A program made the position numbers and the translations under genes. The notes below the pieces were generated by a model. That model was not told the origin of the DNA. It did no database searches and was given only the letters and a program-made list of their open reading frames with translations. A stretch of DNA of 64,000 bases from Tetrastigma voinierianum (taxonomy: Eukaryota > Streptophyta > Magnoliopsida > Vitales > Vitaceae), in NCBI GenBank assembly GCA_016808115.1, contig JAEQBH010004412.1, positions 1 through 64,000 of the forward strand, given 5' to 3'. Positions 46,651 through 57,170 of this stretch are shown piece by piece; position 1 is the first letter of the stretch, and every line of letters begins with the position of its first letter.

Positions 46651-47029
46651 AGCTCGTCAAAGATAACAGAAGTCCGTAGATAATCACCGGTTTACTTTAG
46701 CTCCAAGTAAGTATACTGCATGACTCGGGCAATTCTTTAAAACTAGCCCTTCGTGACCGGTTTCATTTAAATTCTTCTCTTCATTATTGTCTCCTTCGTC
46801 ATGCCATTTTGTTTAAGACTCATCACGTTTTCGGGTGAGTGTAAATCGATGTGCCGAAAATCGTAATTAACACCTCAGATACTGAAATTCATCTCATTCC
46901 TCATTGATGTGAAGTCAGCATTACAATCATGATAACAATCGTGAGTCATTTTCGAGATGTACATCATCTACAAACTTGTAATCTTCCCTATCTATGTCTA
47001 AATTTTTCAAACTTTGGAGCAGGTTGAAG

Positions 47030-47450
47030 TCATCTGCTTCTTCTCCAACCCTTAGAGTGAGAACTCCTTTCTGCATGTCTATTAGAGCAGCTCTAGTTGC
47101 AAGGAATGGCCTCTTCCAAGCAAAGCAGTAGGGACTTGTGGAATCTCTTCAATGTCCAGATGATAAAGTCAACCAGAAAACAAATTTCCACCTTAACAAG
47201 AACATCTTCAATGACTCCTTCGTGTTTCGCCATTGTTCTATCTCGCTATTTGGAGAGTACAAGAGGGAGTAAGCTCCCTAAACTTAAATCTCCTCGCAAT
47301 GTATAATAAAATAAGTTTATACCGGCACCAAAGCAACAAAGAGTCAATTTCAATCCTCCAATGGTGCAAGGAAACTTCCCGGGTCTTTCATCTTCTCGTA
47401 AATTCTTCTCTTATCATCAGACCGCAAGTACGCCGATTCACTACTCCTTC
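47030..47450 (-). pseudogene. Aspartic protease of A2
   Basis: Gag-Pol processing enzyme. The minus strand reads 'KRRIYEKMKDPGSFLAP' (47370-47425), then a degraded active-site stretch in which the 'GAGIN' region is only recognisable across frames (near 47310-47330), then 'IEDVL'-type remnants near 47200. Compare the better preserved DLGASVNLLPY of B2. Confidence 0.65.
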
Positions 47451-47479
47451 CTCTCGTACCTTCTTCTTGCTCGCACTTC

Positions 47480-48160
47480 CTTCAGAACTTAGCATAAAGT
47501 GGCATTCGAAAGCTACCACTGGGTGGAATGGCATGCTTATTCAACTCGGAAGGCTCCTGTAAAATCCTTAAGTGAATCGCTTCCTCTATTTTGACTTTCT
47601 GCATTTCATGGGAATGGGACCGTGCATAGAGTTCCTCGCTTTCTTCTTGCTTCTTAATACTTCTTCTTGTTGTCGCTCCTTCTTTCTTTCTTTCTCCAGC
47701 TGGACTCAAAGATTTTCTAAAGCCTCTCTTCCTCACAGCCTCTTCATCTTTCTCCGACTTTCCTTCTAATTCTTTCTTCCCACTTATGAGCCGTGACCGC
47801 CATGCAAATTCTTGATTTTTCTTTGTGTCACTAGGAAAAGCATCTTTCATCTGATTCTGCAGGGTCAGGGCAAGTTGCCCTATTTGTGTTTCCAAAGCTC
47901 CCGAGCGTATCGTGGTCTTCTCTCAAAATTGAGAATTGGTATTTGAAGTTTCCAATTCTGCAAACTTTTGTTCATGGAAGTTCAACAACTTTTTATTTTC
48001 CCCCATGAACTGCAGCATCTGGTCTTCAAAGGTCTGAGCCCTTTTTTTACCTTGATATTCATTTCTCGCCTCTCTGCTGTTGCCGTCATTGAATCCTCAA
48101 AGTGGAGTATACTTTACTTGTAATTCTTTGGCCATGTCTCGGGACTCGTTCAGGCTCCTC
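47480..48160 (-). pseudogene. gag: Gag C-terminal and gag-protease linker of A2
   Basis: The minus strand reads 'RAQTFEDQMLQFMGENKKLL' and 'FHEQKFAELET' (47940-48050), then 'LETQIGQLALTLQNQMKDAF' and 'PSDTKKNQEFA' in an open frame of 137 aa (47482-47895). A long charged Lys/Glu/Arg stretch and 'ELNKHAIPPSGSFRMPLYAKF' pieces at its end lead into protease. The same block is in A1 at 9225-9415. There is no zinc knuckle here. Confidence 0.75.
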
Positions 48161-48299
48161 CACCATAAGAGAAGTTCTCATGGTTCCCAATGTCAGTATA
48201 ATAGGCTAAGGTGTCAGTTAGGCTTGAAATGATATGTCGTCAGTTCAAATAGTTAGCCTCCACGCATAGGAACCCCTCTTCGCGCCCTCAAAGATTATT

Positions 48300-49210
48300 T
48301 ACTCTTCCATCTCTTTCAACTGCTCCTATCCAGCTCAGAGTGCATTCTTTATCTAACCGATGCATCAATGCATCCAAATTGCCTACGTATATCTTATTCA
48401 AATTTCAATCATTCCATTTCCTTTAGCTCGCCGAACCTCGAGGATTCGTAAGGAGGTCTCATGTTGCACCTAGCAAGATCCTCGATCACCGCCTTTGCTT
48501 TCTTCTTCTTCCTTCTTTCTCGAATGCTCCAATCGTTAGTCGCATCCATTAAGTACCCTTTAAGGTATAATTCATGGAGTGGTAGAAGATGTCCATTTGT
48601 GTCTTCGTCTATCCTGGCGTATGGGACATCTCTTCTGCCTCTCAGCCCTCCCAAGCAAGGTACAGACTCTCATCTTCCCGCTTGAAAGTAGTACTTCCCT
48701 CTTCGCTCGTGGCGAGGGATGGAGGAAAAATCACAGTAAGCTTCCATCGCCTCCTCCCATGTATTACCGTATCCATATGGTAGTGAGTCAAACCAGTTGC
48801 GTATATATCTCTTAAAGAGAAAGGAAACAATCAGAGTTTAATAACTTCTCGGGTCTCACACCATTCAATTTAACCAGACGCCATTCTCGTAAAACCGTCC
48901 CAAATGTTCGGGCTGGGATCTCGGGGCAAGGTGACTCGTGGAATTGGTTCCACAACCATGGGTGATAAGGGCCATTTGAGCTCAAAATTATTAGCATCTA
49001 TCGTCGTCTCACCGAGTATCTCATCTTGATGACCGGCCCCCGTAAGTCCTCCATAGTGTCTCGCCCCGAGCATTTCGCCGGCACTCTCGTCGACCGCCCG
49101 AGTTGGGCTTCCTTCTTCACCTCGCCATTTCGCTATTTCGCACTTTCAACCTTTCTAGCTCCCTCTCAATGTTCTTTCGATCTCGTGTCTAGTGGTAACA
49201 ATTCAGCTCC
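48300..49210 (-). pseudogene. gag: Gag capsid part of A2
   Basis: Pieces on the minus strand in order: 'DANNFELKWPLSPMV' (48950-49000), 'TRMAS' and 'LNGVR' (48865-48890), 'LFPFSLRDI' in the next frame (about 48815-48840), 'DESLYLAWE' (48645-48675), 'DATNDWSIRER' and 'VIEDLARCNMRPPYES' (48440-48550). They follow the order of plant Ty3-gypsy capsid (PF03732-type) and correspond to A1 gag. At least five frameshifts are needed to link them. Confidence 0.8.
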
Positions 49211-49260
49211 CCGCTTCTGTAAGATGAATTAACTCCCGAAATTATAATATACTGAGATCA

Positions 49261-49279
49261 AATGGAGTCAGTGATACCA
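49261..49279 (-). other. Candidate PBS of A2
   Basis: The minus strand reads TGGTATCACTGACTCCATT, 5 bp after the LTR end TTAAATACA, the same spacing as in A1. The position fits a PBS. The sequence is between a decayed tRNA-Asp type and the start of a tRNA-iMet type (TGGTATCAGAGC), so the primer cannot be named safely. Confidence 0.5.
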
Positions 49280-49284
49280 AAAAT

Positions 49285-51775
49285 TGTATTTAACATGATA
49301 GGCTCATCAAAAAAAATTTAAGTAGCTTGCTAAACTACTGCTGTTGAATCATATTTTTGCAATTTTCTATTTTTTTTTTTTATAAATTATGTCCAAATTA
49401 GTATTTCGATTTTTGGTCTGAATATTGATTCACCAAATTCTTTCGACCACTTAACTACGCCAAAACTCGTTTCACCTCTTTCGCGGTGATATGGATCAAA
49501 ACACCTATGCAAATTTATAAATTGCTATTACCCAAGGACTATTATCTAATCCCTGTTAATACCGCTATGCAATTTGTTTGTTGTGTTCTCATCTATTGTA
49601 CCGATTAAAAACGCTTTCTTAAGAGGGAAATCATTTTCTTTCTCTCGGTTTTGATCCGTGATCTCAGCGCAATGTGCTCTAACAAGTAGTAAATCGGATC
49701 TAAGTCCGTATATCGATCCCACGTAGATCTCAAGAATTCTCAATCAACTACTCCCGACTAATTCAAACTCTATACTATTTGGACCTTGATAGGCAAGTGA
49801 AATCTTCTTAGCAAGAATTAAAATAATAAAAACTAAGAAAAGTGACTTAATAACAAAAATGAATTTAAAATGAAAATCTAAAATAACAAATTCACACTGA
49901 ACAGTTATCTATTAAAGGGAGCATCGAAAATACTGCTATTGTGAAACATCAACTCGCAGTTCTACACCGTAATCCTTGCTTCATGAACCATCGATTGAAA
50001 TCATTCCAAGGACAAAGGTAAAGGTAATTTGGATTTCTCCGAAAGGCACTTTTCATCACCTAATCTTCACTGCTTCTTTCGAAGACAGAGGATTAGATAA
50101 CTACTTTAATCCGGGTTGCCTTCGTTTCTAGTGGCTTCTTTTCAATACTTCATACACAATGCATAGACTGCAAACCTTAGCTCCTAAGACATAGGTATAG
50201 CATGGGTTTACACTTTACTGGTTTCTCTTCCTCAAAATTGGAACAGTTCATCCTTTCCTTGATTAGATCCTCGCTAACACGGGATTGAACTTACTGTTCG
50301 AATCGAGGTGAACTCTCTGCTTTCATAAATTGATAAATCATTCAACTCAATCTCGTTTTCACGTGAGAAAACGATTTATCGACTTACATCCAAAGATTTC
50401 ATTAGATCACCATTATCAGGTTCGCATACCTTTGAGAAATTGTTCACTACTCTCGTAGAATGCCTTCTCTCGTGTCACCGAGGGCCTCCCGAAATCGTAG
50501 CATGAGACAACCCTTTTAAGGTATAAGATAATGTAAGTATTGGGATCAATTATTGTATTAAAAAATGTAACTCAAAGAAATCAATTTCAAAACTGAAGTT
50601 CAATAGCCTCTGATAAATTTCTACAGGAAAGATAAATTCTAACAATAGAGTATAATCAATGGAAGCTGGGTTTCTTAAATCACTCGACATACACCCCACA
50701 ACGGCTGGTCGATCACAGAAACCAATCAGAGACTGGAAACCTGGAATCCGACTCCAAAATTTGTCCGAATTCGCATAATCCAGATAAAAGAATTTGAAGA
50801 AAATTGAATTTCGTGATTCAGCCTTCAACTTTACTAGCTACCATCCGTATCCAAAATTCAAAAGAAAGCAATCTACTCCGAAACCATTAAAACTAAAAAG
50901 AAAAGAAAAAGAAAGAAAAGAAAATTAGTAAATACAAGCAGCCTTCAGCCTACCCAGATCTCTTTTGAGTCACGAGAGTTGCCTTCCTTCAAGAGCAAAT
51001 CACGCCAGATTTATAGGGTTCAAGTCAGCCCTAAATTCGATGCACCTCCTCGTGGATTTCAAGTTAACTGCCCATTCGTTGTGCCAATGTCGCTGACTGA
51101 GTTTCGTTGTCGCGACCCGCTTGTCTCAGCCACGTCAGCAGGCTTTTATTCTGGCCGCTAATTGCCTTTAGCATCCCTTTTGGATCCGATACATCGCTAA
51201 ATGATGTCAATATTCTTTTCTTTCAGATGTGATGTCGCACAACTCCAATGACGCCACACTTCAATTACTTGCAACCTATGTCGCACCACACAATTTGTAA
51301 CTGATGTCGCGACCGCTTCTGATTCAGTGTTGATGTCGCGACCTCTTCTATTTGGTGTTACGACCTCCTTGTCTATTGTGACCGCTTTAATTCCGTCGCA
51401 ACCGGCGGTGTCGCCGCATATCAGCGTCTTTTCTTTCACTCGTTGCTCGACTCGAGTTTCGCCGCGACCAAACTAGTTCTCTTCCTTCCACCGCTTCCGT
51501 GTCGCGACCGGAGTTTCAGGGTGGCGACCTGACATGAATCTTCATCACGTCAAGGTCACGACATCGTCCTTTAATCCTCGTGCACCTCTCTCGTTGCAAC
51601 CTCCTTCGCCAACAGGTCATCCCGCTCGCCTACGCTCCTTATACCGCAATATCCTCTTCTTCAATTTCCGCCGCATAGCGCTTATGAGTTATTCGCTACT
51701 TCTCGCACATAAATCAATCTTTAGATAAAATCAATCTAAAATGGACTGAAATGGGATGACTCTTTTAAGCTCATC
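49285..51775 (-). repeat. A2 5' LTR (right)
   Basis: It starts TGTATTTAACATG on plus (CA end on minus) and ends GCTCATC near 51775. It is collinear with the left LTR from 49468 on. A reversed TATA-like site 'gatttataggg' lies near 51010, followed by the palindrome array 51080-51550. Many short indels and substitutions relative to the left LTR. Confidence 0.85.
51080..51550. repeat. GTCGCGAC array of A2 right LTR
   Basis: Sites near 51109, 51307, 51336 and 51502, with many variants. It is about 200 bp shorter than the array of the left LTR: it lacks the block corresponding to about 38640-38880. Confidence 0.8.
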
Positions 51776-52590
51776 GCTCTTCTTCAATTTCGCCGTGAAT
51801 AAGCCCTCTTCCTATTACAACAAAAATTCTATCATTATGTAGCTTTTTGACACAGCGATGTAAAAATTTCTTTTCATATAATGTAGATTCTTCCTTCAAT
51901 TTTCACATGCCGCAACATGAATTTCTTTATCACCATTCCTCTTATATCGCTTTTCAACTTCACGCGTACGTAATTCACCTCAACCTCATGTTTCGTTTGT
52001 CGCGACAACGTCCCGTTGCACCTCGCTGCGGACTCTCACCGTTCGCTGCGGATGCACTTCTTCCTTGTCAGTTCCATGTTGAAAACTTTGTCGCAACATA
52101 AAAACACTTGTCTCAGCTGACTTGTGTTATATCCTTGCCATTTTCTGTGTCAACAAACTTCATCTGCTAATCTTCAGCCTTTTATGTTGTGACAAAGCAA
52201 GGATTATCACGACAAAGTTCCCTTTCTATTTGCCTTGATCATTGTCGCACCAGTCTTCTTTACATTATTCTTCAACAAGGTCACGGCGTAAAAACTCTTT
52301 GTCAGAAAAGATTATATTTCTCGCCTTGAGTTCAAATTGACTTTGTTGCGACATACAAATCGCCGGTCGACATACCACTTCCTCGGGCGTTGTTTGAAAC
52401 TGGTCGCGACAAACAAAAACTATGTCGTGACAGAGGATGCTGCATTTTCCACTTTTTTTTCTTCTTTTCTATTGGAATTATCTCATTTTTCAATTAAACC
52501 TGCAAAACAAAAGGTTTGTGAGCATTCCATAATTTGGCATTAAAATAGAGCTAGAACTGCTAAGAATATGCCAGAAAAATGGATTAAAAA
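51776..52590 (-). mobile_element. LTR D, remaining U3 part
   Basis: It resumes the array of LTR D (GTCGCGAC near 51998 and 52403; GTCGCAAC, GTTGTGAC, GTTGCGAC and GTCGTGAC between) and ends 'gaaaaatggattaaaaatag', matching the U3 end of the LTR at 12710. The pieces of D add up to about 3 kb, a normal family A LTR length. Confidence 0.65.
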
Positions 52591-52599
52591 TAGATGAGT

Positions 52600-53790
52600 T
52601 TAGGATTCCATGTTTGGTAAGCTGGATGTAGGATTAGACTAATTTTCGACAAAATTAGCTTAAGCACAGCCATTGCGATGTTGGGACTGACTAAACCGGG
52701 GACAAAATTAGTGAAGGTGAGTTATTTTTGTCTTGGTTTTTAACCCCCCCCCCCAAATCGGGTCTCGCGCCCTAATTAAACTGGGACAAAATATTTTATA
52801 GTTTTTTACAAAATAATTAATGTGAATTCAAAAAATTTATTAACTAATATATTATAAAATAAATTCAATAATAAATACATGAAATAAAATAGCTTAATAT
52901 ATTATATATGATGGCATATATTATAAAATATAAAACATTATAATAAAAATAAAATTATTATAATAAAATATAAACATTATAATAATAATTATGTATATTA
53001 AAAGTATAAAATAAAATAATAAAAATTATTTTTAAAATATAATCAGGGCTGGCTTATTATTATTATTTTGGATACATGATTCATATTACTCTATTCGGCT
53101 CGTTTCTACTCAAACCATTTCTCCTAACTTTCGAGATTTTCTTAAAATCTCTGGCCCCTGAGTCACCCGACAACTTATCACCCGTAAAATCTAAAAATTT
53201 CCACTTGTTCCCCATAATTCGACGTAACTTTTTCGGGGTCACTAAATTTCGCTGGCATTAGCGGCGTAGTTCGCTTCATCATCCGATATCTAGAGAATTT
53301 CTAGCTTCAACCCTTATGGCAATTTATTATTTTTATTAACATTTTGTCATTTTTGAAAATTTCTAATTTTTTCTGCTTACAGAGAGAACAATATTCGAAC
53401 CTGTGACGGATTTGAGAAAATAAACTCAAACCTATTAAAAACCCGATTAAAATTAAATTAAACCTGGGTATCATTAAGAATGAGGGCTGACGGAACTAAA
53501 TAATTGTCTACTCGCCATCCCTACTCACTACCTAATGTTAAAAACAAACAACTTAATACTTAATGCTATTAAGTACTATTCAGCATTAAGCTAAAAAAAA
53601 TTTCTATTCAGAATTAAGTAAAAAAAACAAACACCACCTTAGTCCTAAGATGTACCAAACGAGGATAAAAAGTCCATAATTGTCTAGATCACTAAACACA
53701 GACAAGATAATCTGTCCGCCCTAGTCCGACCGTATTAGTCCCAAATTCAGTACAAAATTAACCCGCTTAACTCGTACCAAACATGGCCTA
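52600..53790. mobile_element. Candidate TIR DNA transposon, non-autonomous
   Basis: The left end reads CCATGTTTGGTA at 52608. The right end is its inverse, TACCAAACATGG near 53778-53789, and the flanking TTTAGG/CCTAAA also mirror each other. Inner arms share 'actaattttcgacaaaatta'-like words in inverted order. The interior (52800-53060) is almost pure A/T and has no transposase. There is a 12-C run at 52745-52756. A small hAT-like inner repeat (53545-53635, 'attaagtactattcagcattaag') may be a separate MITE. Superfamily not assigned. Confidence 0.5.
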
Positions 53791-54339
53791 AAAGATCATC
53801 CTTAGCTAATCTCTTTAGCCGATCTCACCCAATGTGTCATAATCTAACATGTCATTTAACATCATGAACTAATGGATCAATACTGGAACTACCAATTACA
53901 AAAGAGGATGTATTGTATTAATTGAAATAATATCTAATACAATAAATGGATCTAGCATAAAGCTAGACTCGTAACAAACGATGTCCAACAATGCATTCTC
54001 ACAATCTTTATCAAATAACATTGAAAGCCAAGTTGTAACAAAACAACAACGGAAAAAGATTTCGTCGAACTTCCAATGCATAAAGCACATCATAGAGATA
54101 AAGAGTGCAGCCCCTCCATATCACCAATTTGCAGGTGCCAATACCAACCACATTCACTTAAGTATTATTTCCTATATATATGGTACTATTTCCTCCTGGA
54201 ATTCGACGAAATCCACAAAGCGCTTCATCCTCGCTATGGTCAATTTCTATTGAGTCTACAGTCCAGTAAGGAACAGTCTCAGCTAACATCATGTAACTAC
54301 TAACATTTGCATTACAAAGAGCTTAGTTTATCACATTAA
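53791..54339. other. Unassigned stretch
   Basis: AT-rich DNA without a recognisable gene or repeat. The ORFs of 65-90 aa on both strands have no recognisable motif. It follows (in minus orientation) a copia gag but carries no protease. Confidence 0.5.
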
Positions 54340-55080
54340 TACCTTTGACCTGCAATCACGAGCAAAGTGACCAAGCTTCCCATAATTAAAGTAGTTCATG
54401 CTCTTGCTTTTACTACCTGCATTCCATGCTTGCGTTTGTTTCCGCTGAAGTTGGCTTTATTGTCTCCCATCCCCACTTTATTACCTACTCCCTTCCATTT
54501 ATTTTCGCTCTAAGCCTAAGTCTAATTTTCTTTGATTTATTATGAGTTTCCATTATAAGCTTAACAGAAGGTGATCCTCCTCAAGCTCGACATGTTGTGC
54601 AACATCATCAAAAGTCTTCATGTTGTCAATGTGAGTAAGGTTTATGCGAAGGTGCTCCCAAGCCCTTAGTAGAGCTAATCATAGCTCTCGACCCGCCGCT
54701 CGTCGCTAACTCATAGTCAACACCCCAAATTCTCACTTATCATGTTAGACATGATAGTCAAGTGTGCCTCATTATGTGGTCAATTCGTTTATACATCACC
54801 CAGTGTCAACTCGTTAGTAAACATCGCGGGTCAAGCTCCCACCATATCAACCTGACAATGTCCCAACCGTTGTGGCCGAGCCGGCGATTCTCCAAGCGCA
54901 ATATCCTTCATTTTCATGTCGTCAAGATCAAGATGCAAGCAAAACTCCTATCCTCAGACTTACAGCTGATATACTCCATAAAATTTCACCTATGTCGAAG
55001 AAGAAAGTTTCCATGCTCGGGCTTAGCCATCGGTTATGTGATGATTTACAACATGTCTTGTTGTTTTAGGAGATACTAAA
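54340..55080 (-). pseudogene. gag: Ty1-copia gag remnant (minus)
   Basis: Read on the minus strand, 54560-54650 gives 'THIDNMKTFDDVAQHVELEE', the end of the UBN2-type capsid of plant copia elements. 54345-54395 gives YFNYGKLGHFARDCRSK, a CCHC zinc knuckle in which the first two Cys are Tyr, with His and the last Cys kept. The N-terminal part (54760-55060) is very degraded. No protease, integrase or RT follows. Multiple stops. Confidence 0.65.
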
Positions 55081-55841
55081 TTTTATGATGCCAAACATCA
55101 TAATTCTTATCATTAAGTTTGTCTCCCTAGTTTATGTCAGCAATAATGTTTTTTGTAACAACCATTTCAATTGGTCAGCTAATTAAAAATACGATCACAA
55201 TCTGTACAATTCACAATCTCTAATATCGCTTCATGTCACAATCTCCTAAACCAATTAATAATAACATAACACAAGTATCAGAAACAAAAGTATTGTTATG
55301 CAATCCAATCACTTCTTGTTAACAGGGTTATGTTTTTATTACTCAATTTAAACATGTGATAATCAACTTATTAAATGAGATTTACTAAACCATCAACCTA
55401 ATATTCTCACAAAATAATAGCATATTTGCACATTTTCTAAAACAAAACAAAAAAAAATATTTATTACATTGCATGTGAAAAGAATAATTGCATTACATCA
55501 TATAAATATTCTAGACATATTTCAACAAAAAACAAGAAATTATCAACATGTACATTAAATATGTCCTAATGCCTTTTTCCAATTCATTCATCATCTGAGT
55601 GGACTGGATACTCTCTCTCAGCAAATCCCCTCCATGGGAATGCATTCATTGACCTGTTAGATTGCCTAATACTACTTTGTATCTAGCGCTCTAATTCTCG
55701 ATTCATTTCACTTACAATATTATCATAAGTTAAGTCGCTTATCCTTCAGAAGTATCTTCTCATGCGTTCCCATGAATGAAAGCAAGGAATCGAGCACTAC
55801 CCACATCTCGTTGTTCCGCACCAATAACTCATACGCCGGGA
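55081..55841. other. Unassigned stretch before LTR E
   Basis: Mostly AT-rich, without long ORFs. 55560-55840 on the minus strand yields short open pieces (e.g. 'PAYELLVRNNEMWVVLDSLL', 'MNAFPWRGFAE') that look like eroded coding sequence. I cannot name the family. Confidence 0.4.
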
Positions 55842-56013
55842 TGAGTCCCCAAAACCCACTGGTTTTACTCCATTTTTCTAACAATTTTTAGAGATTTAGG
55901 ATTCATTTTAATGCAGAATTATGCAATAATCACCAACTTTGTGTTTTGCAGGATTTGAATGAAAAAGAAACAATTATAGCAAGAAAAGCAGAAATTTTTG
56001 CTAAGGCATAAAT

Positions 56014-57090
56014 GTCGCGATGTAATTTCAGAATGTCGCGACATAATTTCCAGGTAACCAGCATGGTTATGTCGCGACACTAGATTTTTATGTCACGACG
56101 TCACTCGAGAAGTTTACTTAAGAAGTGTCGACTCGTGGTTGTGACATACATAAAACATTGTTAAGCAGTAAAAATGGAAGATAGAAGGTAAAAGCATGTC
56201 GACATTATTTTTCCCCATTGTGACAAAAGACTGCCAAATGATAAAGATTTGTCACAAATAATCAAACCAATGTCGCAACATAAAGAGTCAAGATAGCAGT
56301 ATGTCGCGACACATCAAAATTATGTCGCGATAGAAAATGGCAGAGTAATGAAACAAGTCAAGAAAGGTTTGTCATAACAAAGGTTTTGTGTTCCGACAAA
56401 CATTTCAGCAAATGACAATATCAAGGCAGGAAATATGTCGCGACATTTTCAAAGTATGTCGCGACATAAAGTTCAGAGAAAGATAGCTAGGAAAAAAGAC
56501 TATGTCGCAACATATAAGTTTTATGTCCCGACAACCACAACATAAGGCTGAGATGAAACTCTGTCGCGACATGGGAAGTTATTGTCGCGACAAAGGTTTA
56601 GAAGAACCACAAAAATAATGTCGCACCACACGACATAATGAAGAGATGAAGCCAAAAATATTTGTCGTAACACCTAGCTATGTCAGACATAAATCAAGAG
56701 AAGCTACTAGGAAGAGAACAGATTTAATTATCTCCGAATACGCCTAAATAAAAGAGTAATTTATATCGCAACATTTCAAAATTATGTCGCAACATAAAAC
56801 AAAGCTGAAGGGTGAGAAACTCTTCTGCGATAAAGAAATTTTATGTCCCGACACAATCAGGAGCAGCAAGAAGGAAACTTTGTTGCAACAAAACTTTTAT
56901 GTCACAACATATATTCGAGTATTCAAGCTGCAAGGCACTAAAGAAATGTCGCGACACAAGACACTCATATCGCGAAATTACAAGACAAATTCAATAGAAC
57001 TCTGTCACGACATTTTCAAAGTATGTCGCGACATAATTCAAGAAAAAGGCACGAAACTATGTTGTGACATAATTTTTCAATGTCGCAAAA
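56014..57090. repeat. GTCGCGAC doublet array, 21-bp phased
   Basis: Site starts in pairs: 56014/56035, 56071/56092, 56251/56272, 56303/56324, 56437/56458, 56504/56525, 56563/56584, 56765/56786, 56824/56845, 56948/56969, 57004/57025, 57061/57082. All are 21 bp apart, counting transition variants and near-matches. 56198/56217 becomes 21 if a 2-bp loss in the first site is restored. Most neighbouring pairs start 50-68 bp apart. The longer 56664 to 56765 gap seems to lack one pair. Confidence 0.9.
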
Positions 57091-57162
57091 AAGCCACCAA
57101 CTGGGCCAATTTTTGGGGATCCACAATTTCAGCCTCGAAGTGCCGCCCATCATTTGAAAATC

Positions 57163-57170
57163 TATAAATA
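57163..57170 (+). promoter_or_regulatory. TATA box of LTR E
   Basis: TATAAATA in the context 'aaaatctataaatagaagc', 80 bp after the last palindrome. Confidence 0.65.

Larger units (their letters stand above)
36852..51775 (-). mobile_element. Element A2: near-complete Athila/Tat-type Ty3-gypsy
   Basis: A 14.9 kb minus-strand element: 5' LTR (right, 49285-51775), PBS, gag, protease, RT, RNaseH, integrase, GGGAGGCAACCC, palindrome array, extra ORF, 3' non-coding region, PPT, 3' LTR (left, 36852-39372). It is the only copy here with RT and integrase. Every coding region has frameshifts and stops, so it is inactive as written. The left LTR lacks about 185 bp of its outer end compared with the right one, so the insertion edge is not clean. 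It splits the array of LTR D. Confidence 0.85.

Noticed and set aside
49261..49279. A firm tRNA-iMet PBS call from TGGTATCA
   Set aside because: Only the first 8 bases fit. Family relatives A1 and E use a tRNA-Asp-like site in the same place, so decay is as likely.
55560..55840. 3' end of a host gene on the minus strand
   Set aside because: Short open pieces read smoothly, but no family, splice structure or longer frame could be supported.
56014..57090. CRISPR-like array (regularly spaced short repeats)
   Set aside because: The repeat is an 8-bp palindrome with variable spacers in a plant LTR next to a TATA box; there are no long repeats, uniform unique spacers or cas genes.
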